From Lentzea aerocolonigenes (lineage in GTDB: Bacteria > Actinomycetota > Actinomycetes > Mycobacteriales > Pseudonocardiaceae): a DNA stretch of 55,348 nt. Positions 15,333 through 23,562 of the stretch are shown here, piece after piece; the stretch's first letter is position 1; each line of letters starts with the position of its first letter. The stretch covers positions 1 to 55,348 of the forward strand of contig NZ_JYJG01000125.1 in NCBI RefSeq assembly GCF_000955955.1. The letters run 5' to 3'. The notes beneath the pieces were generated by a model. It was not told the DNA's origin. It did not search any database and saw only the letters and a list, made by a program, of their open reading frames with translations. A program made the translations under genes and the position numbers.

Positions 15333-17515
15333 CCCTCACTCCCGCCGAACTCACCTCCGCGGTGTCGGGTGGCATCGGGACGTCGCCGCAGCGCCCGGAC
15401 GGCAACCTGAAGGTGCGCGGCGAGTTCGCCTACGCGTCCGACCTGTGGCACGAGGACATGATCTGGGGCGCGACCCTGCGTTCGCCGCACCCGTACGCCA
15501 AGATCGTGTCGATCGACCTGACCGAGGCGTTGAAGGTGCCGGGTGTGTACGCGGTGCTGACCCACTCGGACGTACCCGGGCGGAACCTGTACGGGTTGGA
15601 GCACAAGGACCAGCCGGTGCTCGCCGTCGACGTCGTGCGCTACCAGGGCGAGCCGATCGCGTTGGTGGGAGCGGACCACCCGGAGACCGCGCTGCGGGCC
15701 ATGAAGAAGATCGCCGTGGTCTACGACGTGCTGGAACCCGTGGTGGACATGGAAACGGCGGTCGACGACACCCCTTTGCACCCTGGCGGCAACCTGGTGC
15801 GTCATGTACCGATCCGCCGTGGTTCGCAGGACGTCGAGGCCGAGGTCGTCGTCACCGGCCGGTACGAGGTCGGCATGCAGGACCAGGCGTTCCTCGGGCC
15901 GGAGTCCGGGCTCGCGGTGCCGGCCACTGACGGCTCGGTCGACCTGTACATCGCGACGCAGTGGCTGCACGTGGACCGCGACCAGATCGCCGCCGCCCTG
16001 GGGTTGCCGCAGGATCAGGTGCGATTGACGCTGTCCGGCGTCGGTGGTGCGTTCGGCGGCCGCGAGGACCTGTCGATGCAGGTGCACGCGTGTCTTCTCG
16101 CGCTGTACACCGGCAAGCCGGTGAAGATGGTCTACAACCGCGAAGAGTCGTTCTACGGGCACGTGCACCGGCACCCGGCCGTGTTGTACTACGAGCACGG
16201 CGCCGACCACACCGGCAAACTGGTCTACGTCCGCACGCGGATGTACCTGGACGGCGGTGCTTACGCCTCCTCGACTCCGGCTGTCGTGGCCAATGCGGCG
16301 ACTCTTGGGGTTGGCCCGTACGAGGTCGACAACGTCACGATCGATGCTTACGGCGTCTACACGAACAACCCGCCGTGCGGTGCGATGCGTGGATTCGGTG
16401 CTGTGCAGGCAGGTTTCGCCTACGAGACCCAGATGGACAAGCTGGCCGAGGCACTGGGCATGTCGCCGGTCGACGTCCGGGTGCGCAACGCGATGACCGA
16501 GGGCTCGGTGATGCCGACCGGCCAGGTGGTCGACTCGGCCGCGCCCGTCGCCCAGCTGCTGAAGCTGGTGCAGGACAAGCCTTTGCCCGCTGGTACTTCG
16601 TCGGACATTCGCGAACTGCCTGGTGGCGTGTCCAACACGACCCACGGCGAGGGTGTGGTGCGTGGCGTCGGTTATGCCGTCGGCATCAAGAACATCTGCT
16701 TCTCCGAGGGGTACGACGACTACTCGACCGCGCGTGTGCGCGTCTCGATGGTGCAGGGCGAGTTGGCTGCCGCTGTGCACACCGCTGCCTGCGAGGTCGG
16801 CCAGGGCCTGGTGACGATCATGCAGCAGATCGTGCGGACCGAGCTGGGCATCGAGCGCGTGACCGTGCTGCCGATGGACACCACGATCGGCAACGGCGGC
16901 TCGACCTCGGCTTCGCGCCAGACCTATGTCACCGGCGGTGCGGTGAAGGCCGCGTGCGCGTTGGTGCGCGACAAGCTGGCCGGCCGCACCGACATCGGCT
17001 CGGAAGTGATCGATGAGACCACCGAGTGGCGGCATCGCGCCACCGAGTCCTTGGATCCCGTTACCGGACAAGGAAATGCGCACGTCCAGTACGGCTTCGC
17101 GGCGCACCGTGCTGTCGTCGACGTGGACGTCGATCTCGGTCTCGTGCGCGTGGTTTCGCTCGACTGCGCCCAGGACGTCGGTAAGGCGCTGAACCCGCAG
17201 GCCGTGGTGGGACAGATCCAGGGCGGTTCCGCCCAGGGCCTCGGCCTCGCGGTGATGGAGGAGATCCAGACCTCCGGCGGCAAGGTGCGCAACCCGTCCT
17301 TCACCGACTACCTGATTCCCACCGTGCTCGACATGCCGCCGATGAGCATCGACGTGCTCGAGCTCGCCGATCCCCATGCCCCGTACGGCATCCGGGGCGT
17401 CGGCGAACCGCCCACCATCTCGTCGACCCCGGCGATCGTGGCGGCGATCCGCGCGGCGACCGGCCTGGCGCTCACCCGCGTCCCGGTCCGCCCGGAACAC
17501 CTCACCGGTACCTGA
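15329..17515 (+). CDS. Xanthine dehydrogenase, molybdenum-binding subunit
   Basis: 728 residues, the large molybdopterin subunit. Visible signatures: GVGGAFGGREDLSMQVHACL (molybdopterin contact), NPPCGAMRGFGAVQAGFAYE, GNGGSTSASRQTYVTGGA, and GIRGVGEPPTISSTPAI, whose glutamate corresponds to the catalytic base of xanthine oxidoreductases. It oxidises hypoxanthine and xanthine to urate with the other two subunits. The ATG overlaps the deaminase stop (ATGA, 15329-15332). The substrate pocket cannot be read reliably, but the uraH, deaminase and permease neighbours make xanthine the natural choice over CO or aldehydes. Confidence 0.94.
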   Translation: MTLTPAELTSAVSGGIGTSPQRPDGNLKVRGEFAYASDLWHEDMIWGATLRSPHPYAKIVSIDLTEALKVPGVYAVLTHSDVPGRNLYGLEHKDQPVLAVDVVRYQGEPIALVGADHPETALRAMKKIAVVYDVLEPVVDMETAVDDTPLHPGGNLVRHVPIRRGSQDVEAEVVVTGRYEVGMQDQAFLGPESGLAVPATDGSVDLYIATQWLHVDRDQIAAALGLPQDQVRLTLSGVGGAFGGREDLSMQVHACLLALYTGKPVKMVYNREESFYGHVHRHPAVLYYEHGADHTGKLVYVRTRMYLDGGAYASSTPAVVANAATLGVGPYEVDNVTIDAYGVYTNNPPCGAMRGFGAVQAGFAYETQMDKLAEALGMSPVDVRVRNAMTEGSVMPTGQVVDSAAPVAQLLKLVQDKPLPAGTSSDIRELPGGVSNTTHGEGVVRGVGYAVGIKNICFSEGYDDYSTARVRVSMVQGELAAAVHTAACEVGQGLVTIMQQIVRTELGIERVTVLPMDTTIGNGGSTSASRQTYVTGGAVKAACALVRDKLAGRTDIGSEVIDETTEWRHRATESLDPVTGQGNAHVQYGFAAHRAVVDVDVDLGLVRVVSLDCAQDVGKALNPQAVVGQIQGGSAQGLGLAVMEEIQTSGGKVRNPSFTDYLIPTVLDMPPMSIDVLELADPHAPYGIRGVGEPPTISSTPAIVAAIRAATGLALTRVPVRPEHLTGT

Positions 17516-17535
17516 GTTCCTCTGGAGTTGTTGCA

Positions 17536-17997
17536 GTGAACGCACATCTGCTCGCCACCATCGACCTGGCCACCCGCAACGTGGCCTCCGGCGGCGGCCC
17601 GTTCGGCGCGATGATCGTCCGCGACGGACAGGTCATCGCGACGGGCGTCAACCAGGTGACGCCCACCCTGGATCCCACCGCCCACGCCGAGGTCGTCGCG
17701 ATCCGCGCGGCCTGCCAGGTGCTCGGTGACTTCAAGTTGACCGGCTGCACGCTGATCTCGTCGTGCGAGCCGTGTCCCCTGTGCCTGTCCGCCGCGCTCT
17801 GGGCGCGGGTGGACAGGGTCGTCTACGCCGCCGACCGCCACGACGCGGCCGCGGCCGGGTTCGACGACCGCGAGTTCTACGAGCTCTTCAGCAAGTCCCG
17901 TTCCGAGTGGGACCTGCCCGTGCTTCAAATCTCCACAGGCGAGGACAACGCCCCGTTTACCGCGTGGACGTCGCTCGCGACTCGTATCGATTACTGA
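17536..17997 (+). CDS. guaD: CDA-fold nucleobase deaminase, probable guanine deaminase
   Basis: 153 residues from the GTG at 17536 (GGAG 9 nt upstream). Zinc deaminase motifs are clear: THAEVVAIRAA (His and catalytic Glu) and SSCEPCPLCLSAALWA (the two zinc cysteines). The C-terminal FYELFSKSRSEWDLPVLQI resembles Bacillus GuaD, whose C-terminal segment is domain-swapped. It converts guanine to xanthine, feeding the dehydrogenase encoded upstream. It sits 20 bp after the molybdenum-subunit gene. tRNA adenosine deaminase is an alternative fold relative, but the cluster argues against it. The operon therefore holds two structurally unrelated purine deaminases. Confidence 0.85.
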   Translation: MNAHLLATIDLATRNVASGGGPFGAMIVRDGQVIATGVNQVTPTLDPTAHAEVVAIRAACQVLGDFKLTGCTLISSCEPCPLCLSAALWARVDRVVYAADRHDAAAAGFDDREFYELFSKSRSEWDLPVLQISTGEDNAPFTAWTSLATRIDY

Positions 17998-18037
17998 CGG
18001 CCAAAAGCCTGTCTTGCTGACCGGAGCTGTAGCTAAA

Positions 18038-18059
18038 CGCGTTCCGGCGTTGGAACGCG
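18038..18059. repeat. Hairpin between guaD-like gene and permease
   Basis: CGCGTTCC (18038-18045) and GGAACGCG (18052-18059) make a perfect 8-bp stem with a 6-base loop, 28 bp before the permease start. There is no T-run after it. It could damp read-through into the permease gene, act as an operator, or slow mRNA decay. Confidence 0.45.
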
Positions 18060-18087
18060 CCCACCGGCATGGGAAAGGCCGTCCACC

Positions 18088-19494
18088 ATGACCCAACTGC
18101 GGAGCCGACAATCGACGTCGGCCCTCGACCAGTTCTTCCGCATCACCGAACGCGGCAGCTCGTTAGGCCGCGAAGTACGGGGCGGTATCACGACTTTCGT
18201 CGCGATGTCGTACATCGTGCTGCTGAACCCGCTGATCCTCGGCGCGTCCGCCGACATCACCGGCGCGAAGCTCTCCATCGCCGAGATCACCACGGCGACC
18301 GCTCTGGCCGCCGGCGTCATGACCGTCCTCATGGGACTTGTCGGCAACGCTCCTCTGGCTCTGGCGGCCGGCTTGGGCGTCAACGGCGTCGTGGCGTTCC
18401 AGATGGCGCCGACCATGACGTGGGCCCAGGCCTTCGGCTTGGTGGTGCTCGAGGGCCTCTGCATCGTCGTGATGGCGGCCTCCGGCGTCCGTGAACGGAT
18501 CATCAACGCGATCCCCGAGCCGTTGAAGATCGCGATCACCGTCGGCATCGGCCTCTACATCGCTTTGGTGGGCCTGGTTTCCGCGGGTTTCGTGACCCGC
18601 ACGCCCGACGCGGTGGGCTCGACCGTTCCCGTGCGGATGGGCCTCGACGGCCACCTCAGCGGCTGGCCGATCGTGATCTTCTGCCTGGGCCTGCTGCTGA
18701 TGATCGTCCTGATGGCGCGCGGCGTGCCCGGTGCCGTCCTGATCAGCATCGTCGTCGCGACCGTCGTGGCCGTGGTGGTGAACTCGGTCTTCACGATCAA
18801 GGGCTGGGGTCTGGTGACTCCGTCCTTGCCTTCCTCCGTGGTCAGCTCGCCTGATTTCGGGTTGTTCGGACGCGTGGACCTGTTCGGCGGCTTCGTCTCG
18901 GCCGGCGTGATCGCCGCGACGATCTTCCTGTTCACCCTGGTGCTGTCCGGCTTCTTCGACGCCATGGGCACCATCACGTCGGTGTCCGACGAGGCGGGCC
19001 TGACGCGGGACGGCCGCGTGGAGGGCATGGGCAAGATCCTCATGGTGGACGGCGCCGGCGCGATTGCCGGTGGCGTCACGGGTTCGGCTCCGAACACGGT
19101 GTTCCTGGAATCGGCCGCGGGCGTTGGCGAAGGCGCCCGTACCGGTCTCGCCTCCGTGGTCACCGGCGGCTTGTTCCTGGTAGCACTGCTCTTCACCCCG
19201 CTGGCCACCGTCGTGCCCGCCCAGGCGGCCGCGCCGGCACTGGTGGTGATCGGCGGCCTGATGATGACGCAGATCCGCCGAATCCCTTGGCACGAAACGG
19301 ACTTCACCATCCCGGTGTTCCTGACCGTCGCCATCATCCCGTTCACCTACTCGATCACCAACGGCATCGGCGCCGGCCTCGTGTCCTACGTCGTGCTGCG
19401 CGTCTGCAAGGGCCGCTGGCCCGGCTGGCTCATGACCGGGCTCGCCCTGATGTTCGCCGTGTACTTCGGCGTGGACGTGATCACCGGCAAGTGA
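18088..19494 (+). CDS. AzgA-type purine base permease (NCS2-like)
   Basis: 468 residues, polytopic membrane protein with about 12 hydrophobic segments. The start FFRITERGSSLGREVRGGITTFVAMSYIVLLNP (key part REVRGGITTFVAMSYI) is typical of the AzgA/PbuG branch of the nucleobase transporters, and DAMGTITSVSDEAGL plus the GSAPNTVFLESAAG stretch are its substrate-site segments. The branch imports hypoxanthine, guanine or adenine with protons. It lies 90 bp after the guanine deaminase gene and is followed by a strong hairpin terminator, so the main purine operon probably ends here. Confidence 0.93.
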   Translation: MTQLRSRQSTSALDQFFRITERGSSLGREVRGGITTFVAMSYIVLLNPLILGASADITGAKLSIAEITTATALAAGVMTVLMGLVGNAPLALAAGLGVNGVVAFQMAPTMTWAQAFGLVVLEGLCIVVMAASGVRERIINAIPEPLKIAITVGIGLYIALVGLVSAGFVTRTPDAVGSTVPVRMGLDGHLSGWPIVIFCLGLLLMIVLMARGVPGAVLISIVVATVVAVVVNSVFTIKGWGLVTPSLPSSVVSSPDFGLFGRVDLFGGFVSAGVIAATIFLFTLVLSGFFDAMGTITSVSDEAGLTRDGRVEGMGKILMVDGAGAIAGGVTGSAPNTVFLESAAGVGEGARTGLASVVTGGLFLVALLFTPLATVVPAQAAAPALVVIGGLMMTQIRRIPWHETDFTIPVFLTVAIIPFTYSITNGIGAGLVSYVVLRVCKGRWPGWLMTGLALMFAVYFGVDVITGK

Positions 19495-19500
19495 TCCCGT

Positions 19501-19534
19501 GTGGTTCGGCCAGGCGGCCACCTGGCCGAACCAC
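19501..19534. terminator. Strong hairpin terminator after the permease
   Basis: Perfect 14-bp stem: GTGGTTCGGCCAGG (19501-19514) pairs with CCTGGCCGAACCAC (19521-19534) around a 6-base loop, followed by CTTTCCT. It starts 6 bp after the permease stop and ends 18 bp before the XdhC start, so XdhC may depend on partial read-through or on a promoter not visible here. Confidence 0.85.
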
Positions 19535-19552
19535 CTTTCCTCTGGAGGTCTC

Positions 19553-20635
19553 ATGCGCGACCTGGCACCGGCTCTGCTGTCCTGGGAACGCTTCGCGGTC
19601 GCCTCGGTGGTGGCCGTGCGGGGCAGCGCACCCCGCCCGGTCGGCGCCGCGATGGCGGTCGGCCCCTCCGGTCAGGTGATCGGCAGCGTGTCCGGCGGCT
19701 GCGTGGAAGCCGAGGTCTACGACCTGGCTTGCGAGGTGCTTTCGTCCTCGGTTCCGGCTCTCGCTTCCTTCGGCTACTCCGACGACACTGCTTTCGCCGT
19801 CGGCCTGACCTGCGGCGGTTCGCTGGACGTCCTGGTGCAGCGGGATTCTCCCGGGTTGCGCGCGGCTCTGCAGGCCTCTGTGGACGGTTACCCGGTGTCG
19901 GTGCGGTTTTCCTGTGAGGATCGAGTCTTCACCAAGTCCTGGATGCCCGCGCCACGTCTGCTGGTGTTCGGTGCCATCGACCACGCGGCCGCCGTGGCCG
20001 AGATCGGCAAGTTCCTCGGCTACCACGTGACGGTGTGCGACGCCCGCCCTGTGTTCGCCACGCCCGAACGCTTCCCGGCTGCCGACGAGGTCGTCGTCGA
20101 CTGGCCGCACCGCTACCTCGCGTCCACCCACACAGACTCCTCGACCGCCGTCGTCGTGCTGACCCACGACCCGAAGTTCGACATCCCAGTTCTTTCTTGC
20201 GCGCTTTCGATGCCTTTGGCGTTCGTGGGCGCCCTGGGTTCCCGTCGCACGCACGCCGAACGTCTCTCGCGCCTTCGTTCAGCGGGTGTTCCTCCGTCGG
20301 CCCTGGCCCGCCTCCGTTCCCCGATCGGCCTCGACCTCGGCGGCCGCAGCCCGGCGGAAACCGCGGTGTCGATCGCGGCCGAACTGGTCGCTCTGCGGCA
20401 CGGCGGCACCGGCCTGCCGCTGTCCGACCTGTCCTCCCCCATCCACCGAGACCAGGAGAGTCATGGCACTGATCTTTCTCAACGGCGGCGGCATGCGGGG
20501 CGGACCGCTGCACTCGCAACTGCAGGGCACGCCGATGGTGTGCCGAGCCCGCAGTGCCCCGAAGTACCGGTACTTCTCGGTGCGGGGCAAGTTCCCCGCG
20601 ATGCACGAGTCGGGCTCGGCCTCGGTCGTGGGTGA
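19553..20635 (+). CDS. XdhC-family molybdenum cofactor insertion/sulfuration protein
   Basis: 360 residues from the ATG at 19553 (CTGGAGG 6 nt upstream). The N-terminal XdhC_CoxI domain shows RGSAPRPVGAAMAV and GSVSGGCVEAE; the C-terminal Rossmann-like domain shows RLLVFGAIDHAAAVAEIG, YHVTVCDARPVFATPERF and FVGALGSRRTHAERL. XdhC proteins bind molybdenum cofactor and promote its sulfuration and insertion into xanthine dehydrogenase. Family homology ends near GGTGLPLSDLSSPIHR (about residue 300). The remaining ~57 residues run in a second frame across the start of the next gene for 173 nt, which is abnormal and suggests a lost stop or a small frameshift near 20460. Confidence 0.9.
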   Translation: MRDLAPALLSWERFAVASVVAVRGSAPRPVGAAMAVGPSGQVIGSVSGGCVEAEVYDLACEVLSSSVPALASFGYSDDTAFAVGLTCGGSLDVLVQRDSPGLRAALQASVDGYPVSVRFSCEDRVFTKSWMPAPRLLVFGAIDHAAAVAEIGKFLGYHVTVCDARPVFATPERFPAADEVVVDWPHRYLASTHTDSSTAVVVLTHDPKFDIPVLSCALSMPLAFVGALGSRRTHAERLSRLRSAGVPPSALARLRSPIGLDLGGRSPAETAVSIAAELVALRHGGTGLPLSDLSSPIHRDQESHGTDLSQRRRHAGRTAALATAGHADGVPSPQCPEVPVLLGAGQVPRDARVGLGLGRG

Positions 20636-20855
20636 GCTCTACGACCTGCCGCTGCAGGTCCTCCGCGACCACCTCGTCCCCGCCGAACCCCCAGAACTCG
20701 AGATCGGCGTCATCGAACTGGAAGACGGCAGCGCCGCCCTGGCCACCGTGCTGCGCGACGCCGTCCTCGACGACGCCGCGTTGCTCCAATCGGGTGACAT
20801 CCGGGACATCTCGTATTTAGGCGACTGGCGCGAGTTCCTACAACGCGAGGGGTGA
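20463..20855 (+). CDS. Gamma-glutamylcyclotransferase-fold protein resembling the allophanate hydrolase C-domain
   Basis: 130 residues from the ATG at 20463 (GGAGAG 2 nt upstream). It matches the small domain at the end of allophanate hydrolases and its free-standing relatives: an opening FLNGGGMRGGPLH, then TPMVCRARSAPKYRYFSV, a glycine-rich turn with the acidic residue in ASVVGELYDLP, PAEPPELEIGVIELEDG, and the ending DIRDISYLGDWREFL. In the enzyme this domain assists processing of the urea-derived intermediate. At the end of a purine degradation cluster it fits nitrogen release from ureides, though its own reaction is not established. It overlaps the tail of the XdhC frame by 173 nt. Confidence 0.75.
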   Translation: MALIFLNGGGMRGGPLHSQLQGTPMVCRARSAPKYRYFSVRGKFPAMHESGSASVVGELYDLPLQVLRDHLVPAEPPELEIGVIELEDGSAALATVLRDAVLDDAALLQSGDIRDISYLGDWREFLQREG

Positions 20856-20882
20856 GGGAGTGGCAAGGGGGAGTTGCCGCAG

Positions 20883-20913
20883 GCGGCGGGACCAACCGAA
20901 GTGGTCCCGCCGC
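20883..20913. terminator. Bidirectional hairpin terminator
   Basis: Perfect 12-bp stem GCGGCGGGACCA (20883-20894) with TGGTCCCGCCGC (20902-20913), 7-base loop. It sits between two convergent genes: 27 bp after the stop of the cyclotransferase-fold gene and 27 bp beyond the stop of the minus-strand gene. Confidence 0.82.
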
Positions 20914-20940
20914 GGGGGAACCTCCGCTCAGCGGTCCTGC

Positions 20941-21576
20941 TCAGTTCAGCGCCGCGCTCACCGCGGCCAGCCGCTCCGGTGCGAGCGCGTGTTCGTTGTA
21001 CGGACACCGCGGGCTGTAGTCGCTTTCGCAGATCCAGACACCATCCCGCTCGCGCCACTCGGCCTGACCCGCCATCCCCTGCTGCTCCAGCAACGCGATG
21101 GCCAGCTCGCGCGGCGCCCCCACCTCTGCGAGTGCTGCGGCGACCAGATCAACCGCGTGATCGGGCACCGACAGGTCGCCGAGCATCGGGAACAGCAACA
21201 ACAGATGTTCAGGCAATCGCTCCAGCTCGTGCCAAGCCAGCCCAGGTCCCTTGAAGGAGCCTTCGGCGAGCGTCAACTCCTCGCTCCAGCTCGGCGTGGA
21301 GAACAGGTAGTCGACGCCCATGTCGCCGTCGAGGTTGCGGTACACGACGTGGATGGCATTGCCGTCCGACAGCTCCGCCGTGATGACCGGCCACTCGTCA
21401 TGTGACGCCATCCGCTCCAGGTAGAACTCCTCGGCGTCTTCCCAGTCCGCGCCGAATGCCATCTCCTGCACGCCATCGGGCATGCAACCTGCCAAGTGGT
21501 TCAGCCAGAACAACGGCTCAGGCAGCAGCTCCGCCCCGTTCACCAACGGCTTGTCGCGGTACCACTCCGGCACCAT
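20941..21576 (-). CDS. Uncharacterised acidic protein, last gene of the exporter operon
   Basis: 211 residues from the ATG at 21576, chosen because GGGAG lies 5 nt upstream; a GTG directly before it is also in frame. Its start shares a base with the response regulator stop (TGATG), so it is coupled to the two-component system. I do not recognise a domain. It is acidic and tryptophan/tyrosine-rich, has no signal peptide or membrane segment, and carries two blocks: ADWEDAEEFYLERMASHDEWPVI (key DWEDAEEFY) and a C-terminal WICESDYSPRCPYNEHAL with two cysteines. It looks like a soluble globular protein; no function is proposed. Confidence 0.75.
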   Translation of the reverse strand: MVPEWYRDKPLVNGAELLPEPLFWLNHLAGCMPDGVQEMAFGADWEDAEEFYLERMASHDEWPVITAELSDGNAIHVVYRNLDGDMGVDYLFSTPSWSEELTLAEGSFKGPGLAWHELERLPEHLLLLFPMLGDLSVPDHAVDLVAAALAEVGAPRELAIALLEQQGMAGQAEWRERDGVWICESDYSPRCPYNEHALAPERLAAVSAALN

Positions 21577-22199
21577 CACCGCTCCCGCGTCTTGAGCAGT
21601 CCGCGCTCGTACGCCACCGCCACCGCTGCCGCCCGGTCCGACACCCCGAGCTTCGCGTACACGTGCAGCAGGTGCGTCTTCACCGTCGCCTCGCTGATGA
21701 ACAACGCCGCCGCCACCGCCCTGTTCGTGGAGCCGCGCGCGACCAACCCCAGCACGTCCAGCTCCCGCGCCGACAACGGCTCCTCGGCAGGCTCCCGCAC
21801 CTGCCCGAGCAGCCGCGTGGCCACCGCGGGCGAGAGGACCGCCTCACCCGCGTGAGCAGACCGGATCGCCCGGTGCAGCTCGTCGCGCGGCGTGTCCTTG
21901 AGCAGGTAGCCCGTGGCGCCCGCCTTGATCGCGGGCAGCACGTCGCGGTCCGTGTCGTAGGTCGTCAACACCAGCACACGGCACGGATGGGTGCGCAGCC
22001 GTTCGATCGCGGACAGGCCGTCGGAGCCCGGCATGCGCAGGTCCATCAGCACGACGTCGGGCGACACCGCCGTCACGACCGCCACGGCCTCGTCGCCAGA
22101 GGCCGCCTCGCCCACGACCTCGAAGTCGGGCGAGGCCAGCATGCCGCGCAGCCCGTCGCGCACCACCGGGTGGTCGTCGACGATCACCAGCCGGATCAC
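21576..22199 (-). CDS. LuxR/NarL-family response regulator
   Basis: 207 residues from the GTG at 22199 (GGAGG 7 nt upstream); the frame stays open upstream to 22325, but that extension is low-complexity and precedes the conserved MIRLVIVDDHPVVRDG. Receiver residues: Asp8/Asp9, phospho-acceptor Asp53 in VVLMDLRMPG, Thr in VLVLTTYD and Lys in GYLLKDTP. The LuxR-type helix-turn-helix follows (LSARELDVLGLVARGSTNRAVA; EATVKTHLLHVYAKLG). It would be phosphorylated by the kinase encoded upstream on the same strand, and the ABC exporter genes are the obvious targets. Cytosolic DNA-binding protein. Confidence 0.95.
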   Translation of the reverse strand: MIRLVIVDDHPVVRDGLRGMLASPDFEVVGEAASGDEAVAVVTAVSPDVVLMDLRMPGSDGLSAIERLRTHPCRVLVLTTYDTDRDVLPAIKAGATGYLLKDTPRDELHRAIRSAHAGEAVLSPAVATRLLGQVREPAEEPLSARELDVLGLVARGSTNRAVAAALFISEATVKTHLLHVYAKLGVSDRAAAVAVAYERGLLKTRER

Positions 22200-22398
22200 G
22201 CGGGCACCTCCGCCAAGCCACGCGCAGACCACGCGCCGCCGCCCACCACATCGCTCACGCGGCCACCCCTCGTCGCCCAAGACCACGCCACGCCAGCACC
22301 TGCGCCGCCTGAAGGCCGCTGACACCTGGCACCGTCACTCATGCGGCCACCCCCGCGACACAAGGCGCCCCGCACCGTCGCCCGCAAAGCCCCGCCCG
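22200..22398. other. Gap between kinase and response regulator with an imperfect direct repeat
   Basis: 199 bp without a convincing gene. Two near-identical 16-mers, CTCACGCGGCCACCCC (22254-22269) and CTCATGCGGCCACCCC (22338-22353), lie 84 bp apart, suggesting a small tandem duplication. The gap is odd because most neighbouring gene pairs in this operon are within a few bases or overlap. Confidence 0.4.
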
Positions 22399-23559
22399 TC
22401 ACGCCGGCACCCTCGCCGAGATCGCCGTGCCCGACCCCGGCTCCGACTCCACGAAGAGCGCGCCGGACAGGCGGTGCACGCGGTGGCGCATCGCGGGCAG
22501 GCCGAAGCCCGACGACGGGGAGGCCAGGTCGAAGCCCACGCCGTCGTCGCGCACGTCCAGGGTCACCACGTCCTCCATGTAGGACAGGGTCAGGCCCACG
22601 CGGGAGGCCGAGGCGTGCTTCGCCACGTTCGCCAGGGCTTCCTGGGCGGTGCGCAGCAGGGCCACCTCTACCTCCGGGTGCATCATGCGCACGGCACCGG
22701 TCAAGGTCACCGACACCGGCACGCCGTACACAGTGGACCAACCGGAGGCCACCTCGTCCAGCGCCTCGGGCAGCGCAGCGGAGTCCAACGCGGGCGGGCG
22801 CAACGCGTGCACCGAGCGGCGAGCCTCTGCCAGGTTCGACCGGGCCAGCGACGCCGCCACCGACACGCGGTGCTCCCAGTCGGCAGCGGAGGCCGCCGAC
22901 AGTTGCGTGATGATGCCCGTGAGGCCCTGCGCCAGCGTGTCGTGGATCTCGCCGGCCAGGCGGTGGCGCTCGTCCTGCACGCCCGCCTCGTGAGCCTGCA
23001 CCAGCAACTGGGCGTGCAGGCCCTCGTTCTCCTCCAGCAGCTCTTTGCGCAGCCTGGCTTGTTCGGTTGTCACGTGGCCCACGAACGTGAAGGTGCACGC
23101 GACCACCACGAAAACGAGCAGCAGCAACCAGAAGGCCGCCTCCTCGCCCGCCGGTGGGTAGCCGCCGAACAGCGACAGCGTCGCCAGACCGGCGGTCAGC
23201 GCCACGACCACGAACATCCAGCGGCCGCGCAGCAACTCGCTCGCGTAGATGTAGACCGCGTACGACACCGCGCCGAACCAGTGCTCCTGCAGGCTCAGCA
23301 CTCCGTAGAACGCGACCATGCCGCCGATGAACACGGCCATGAGCTCAGGACGGCTGTGCCACGACGGGTGCAGCGTGAACCACCACAGCATCCACACGAA
23401 GCCGAACGCCACCACGCCGTAGGTGAACCAGCGCTCAGACGCCGACTGCGACGTGAAGATCGAGTACAGCACCGTGGTCACGGTCAGCACGAAGTACGGG
23501 ATCACGCGCCCGATGAAGCCGAGCCTGTGCTCCCACCTGTCCAACGCGGGCATGTCCAC
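22399..23559 (-). CDS. NarL-type sensor histidine kinase (HisKA_3)
   Basis: 386 residues from the GTG at 23559 (GGGAG 7 nt upstream). Five or so membrane helices fill residues 15-165 with hardly any extracellular loop, so the signal is probably sensed within the membrane or via the transporter. The dimerisation/phosphoacceptor helix has His206 in DERHRLAGEIHDTLAQGL; the ATPase domain shows RTAQEALANVAKHA (N-box), DDGVGFD and GFGLPAMRHRV. It pairs with the LuxR-type regulator downstream. The 3-bp spacing from the permease gene indicates one transcript, the layout of drug- or lipopeptide-sensing exporter modules. Confidence 0.94.
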   Translation of the reverse strand: MDMPALDRWEHRLGFIGRVIPYFVLTVTTVLYSIFTSQSASERWFTYGVVAFGFVWMLWWFTLHPSWHSRPELMAVFIGGMVAFYGVLSLQEHWFGAVSYAVYIYASELLRGRWMFVVVALTAGLATLSLFGGYPPAGEEAAFWLLLLVFVVVACTFTFVGHVTTEQARLRKELLEENEGLHAQLLVQAHEAGVQDERHRLAGEIHDTLAQGLTGIITQLSAASAADWEHRVSVAASLARSNLAEARRSVHALRPPALDSAALPEALDEVASGWSTVYGVPVSVTLTGAVRMMHPEVEVALLRTAQEALANVAKHASASRVGLTLSYMEDVVTLDVRDDGVGFDLASPSSGFGLPAMRHRVHRLSGALFVESEPGSGTAISARVPA

Positions 23560-23562
23560 GAG

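Noticed and set aside
15314..17545. 743-codon minus-strand open frame opposite the molybdenum subunit
   Set aside because: His/Arg-rich shadow of the xanthine dehydrogenase gene with no motif and no ribosome site.
22196..22342. Small minus-strand open frame in the kinase/regulator gap
   Set aside because: The product is low-complexity Gly/Ala/Trp; it stays open because of base composition, and its start lies in the duplicated 16-mer.
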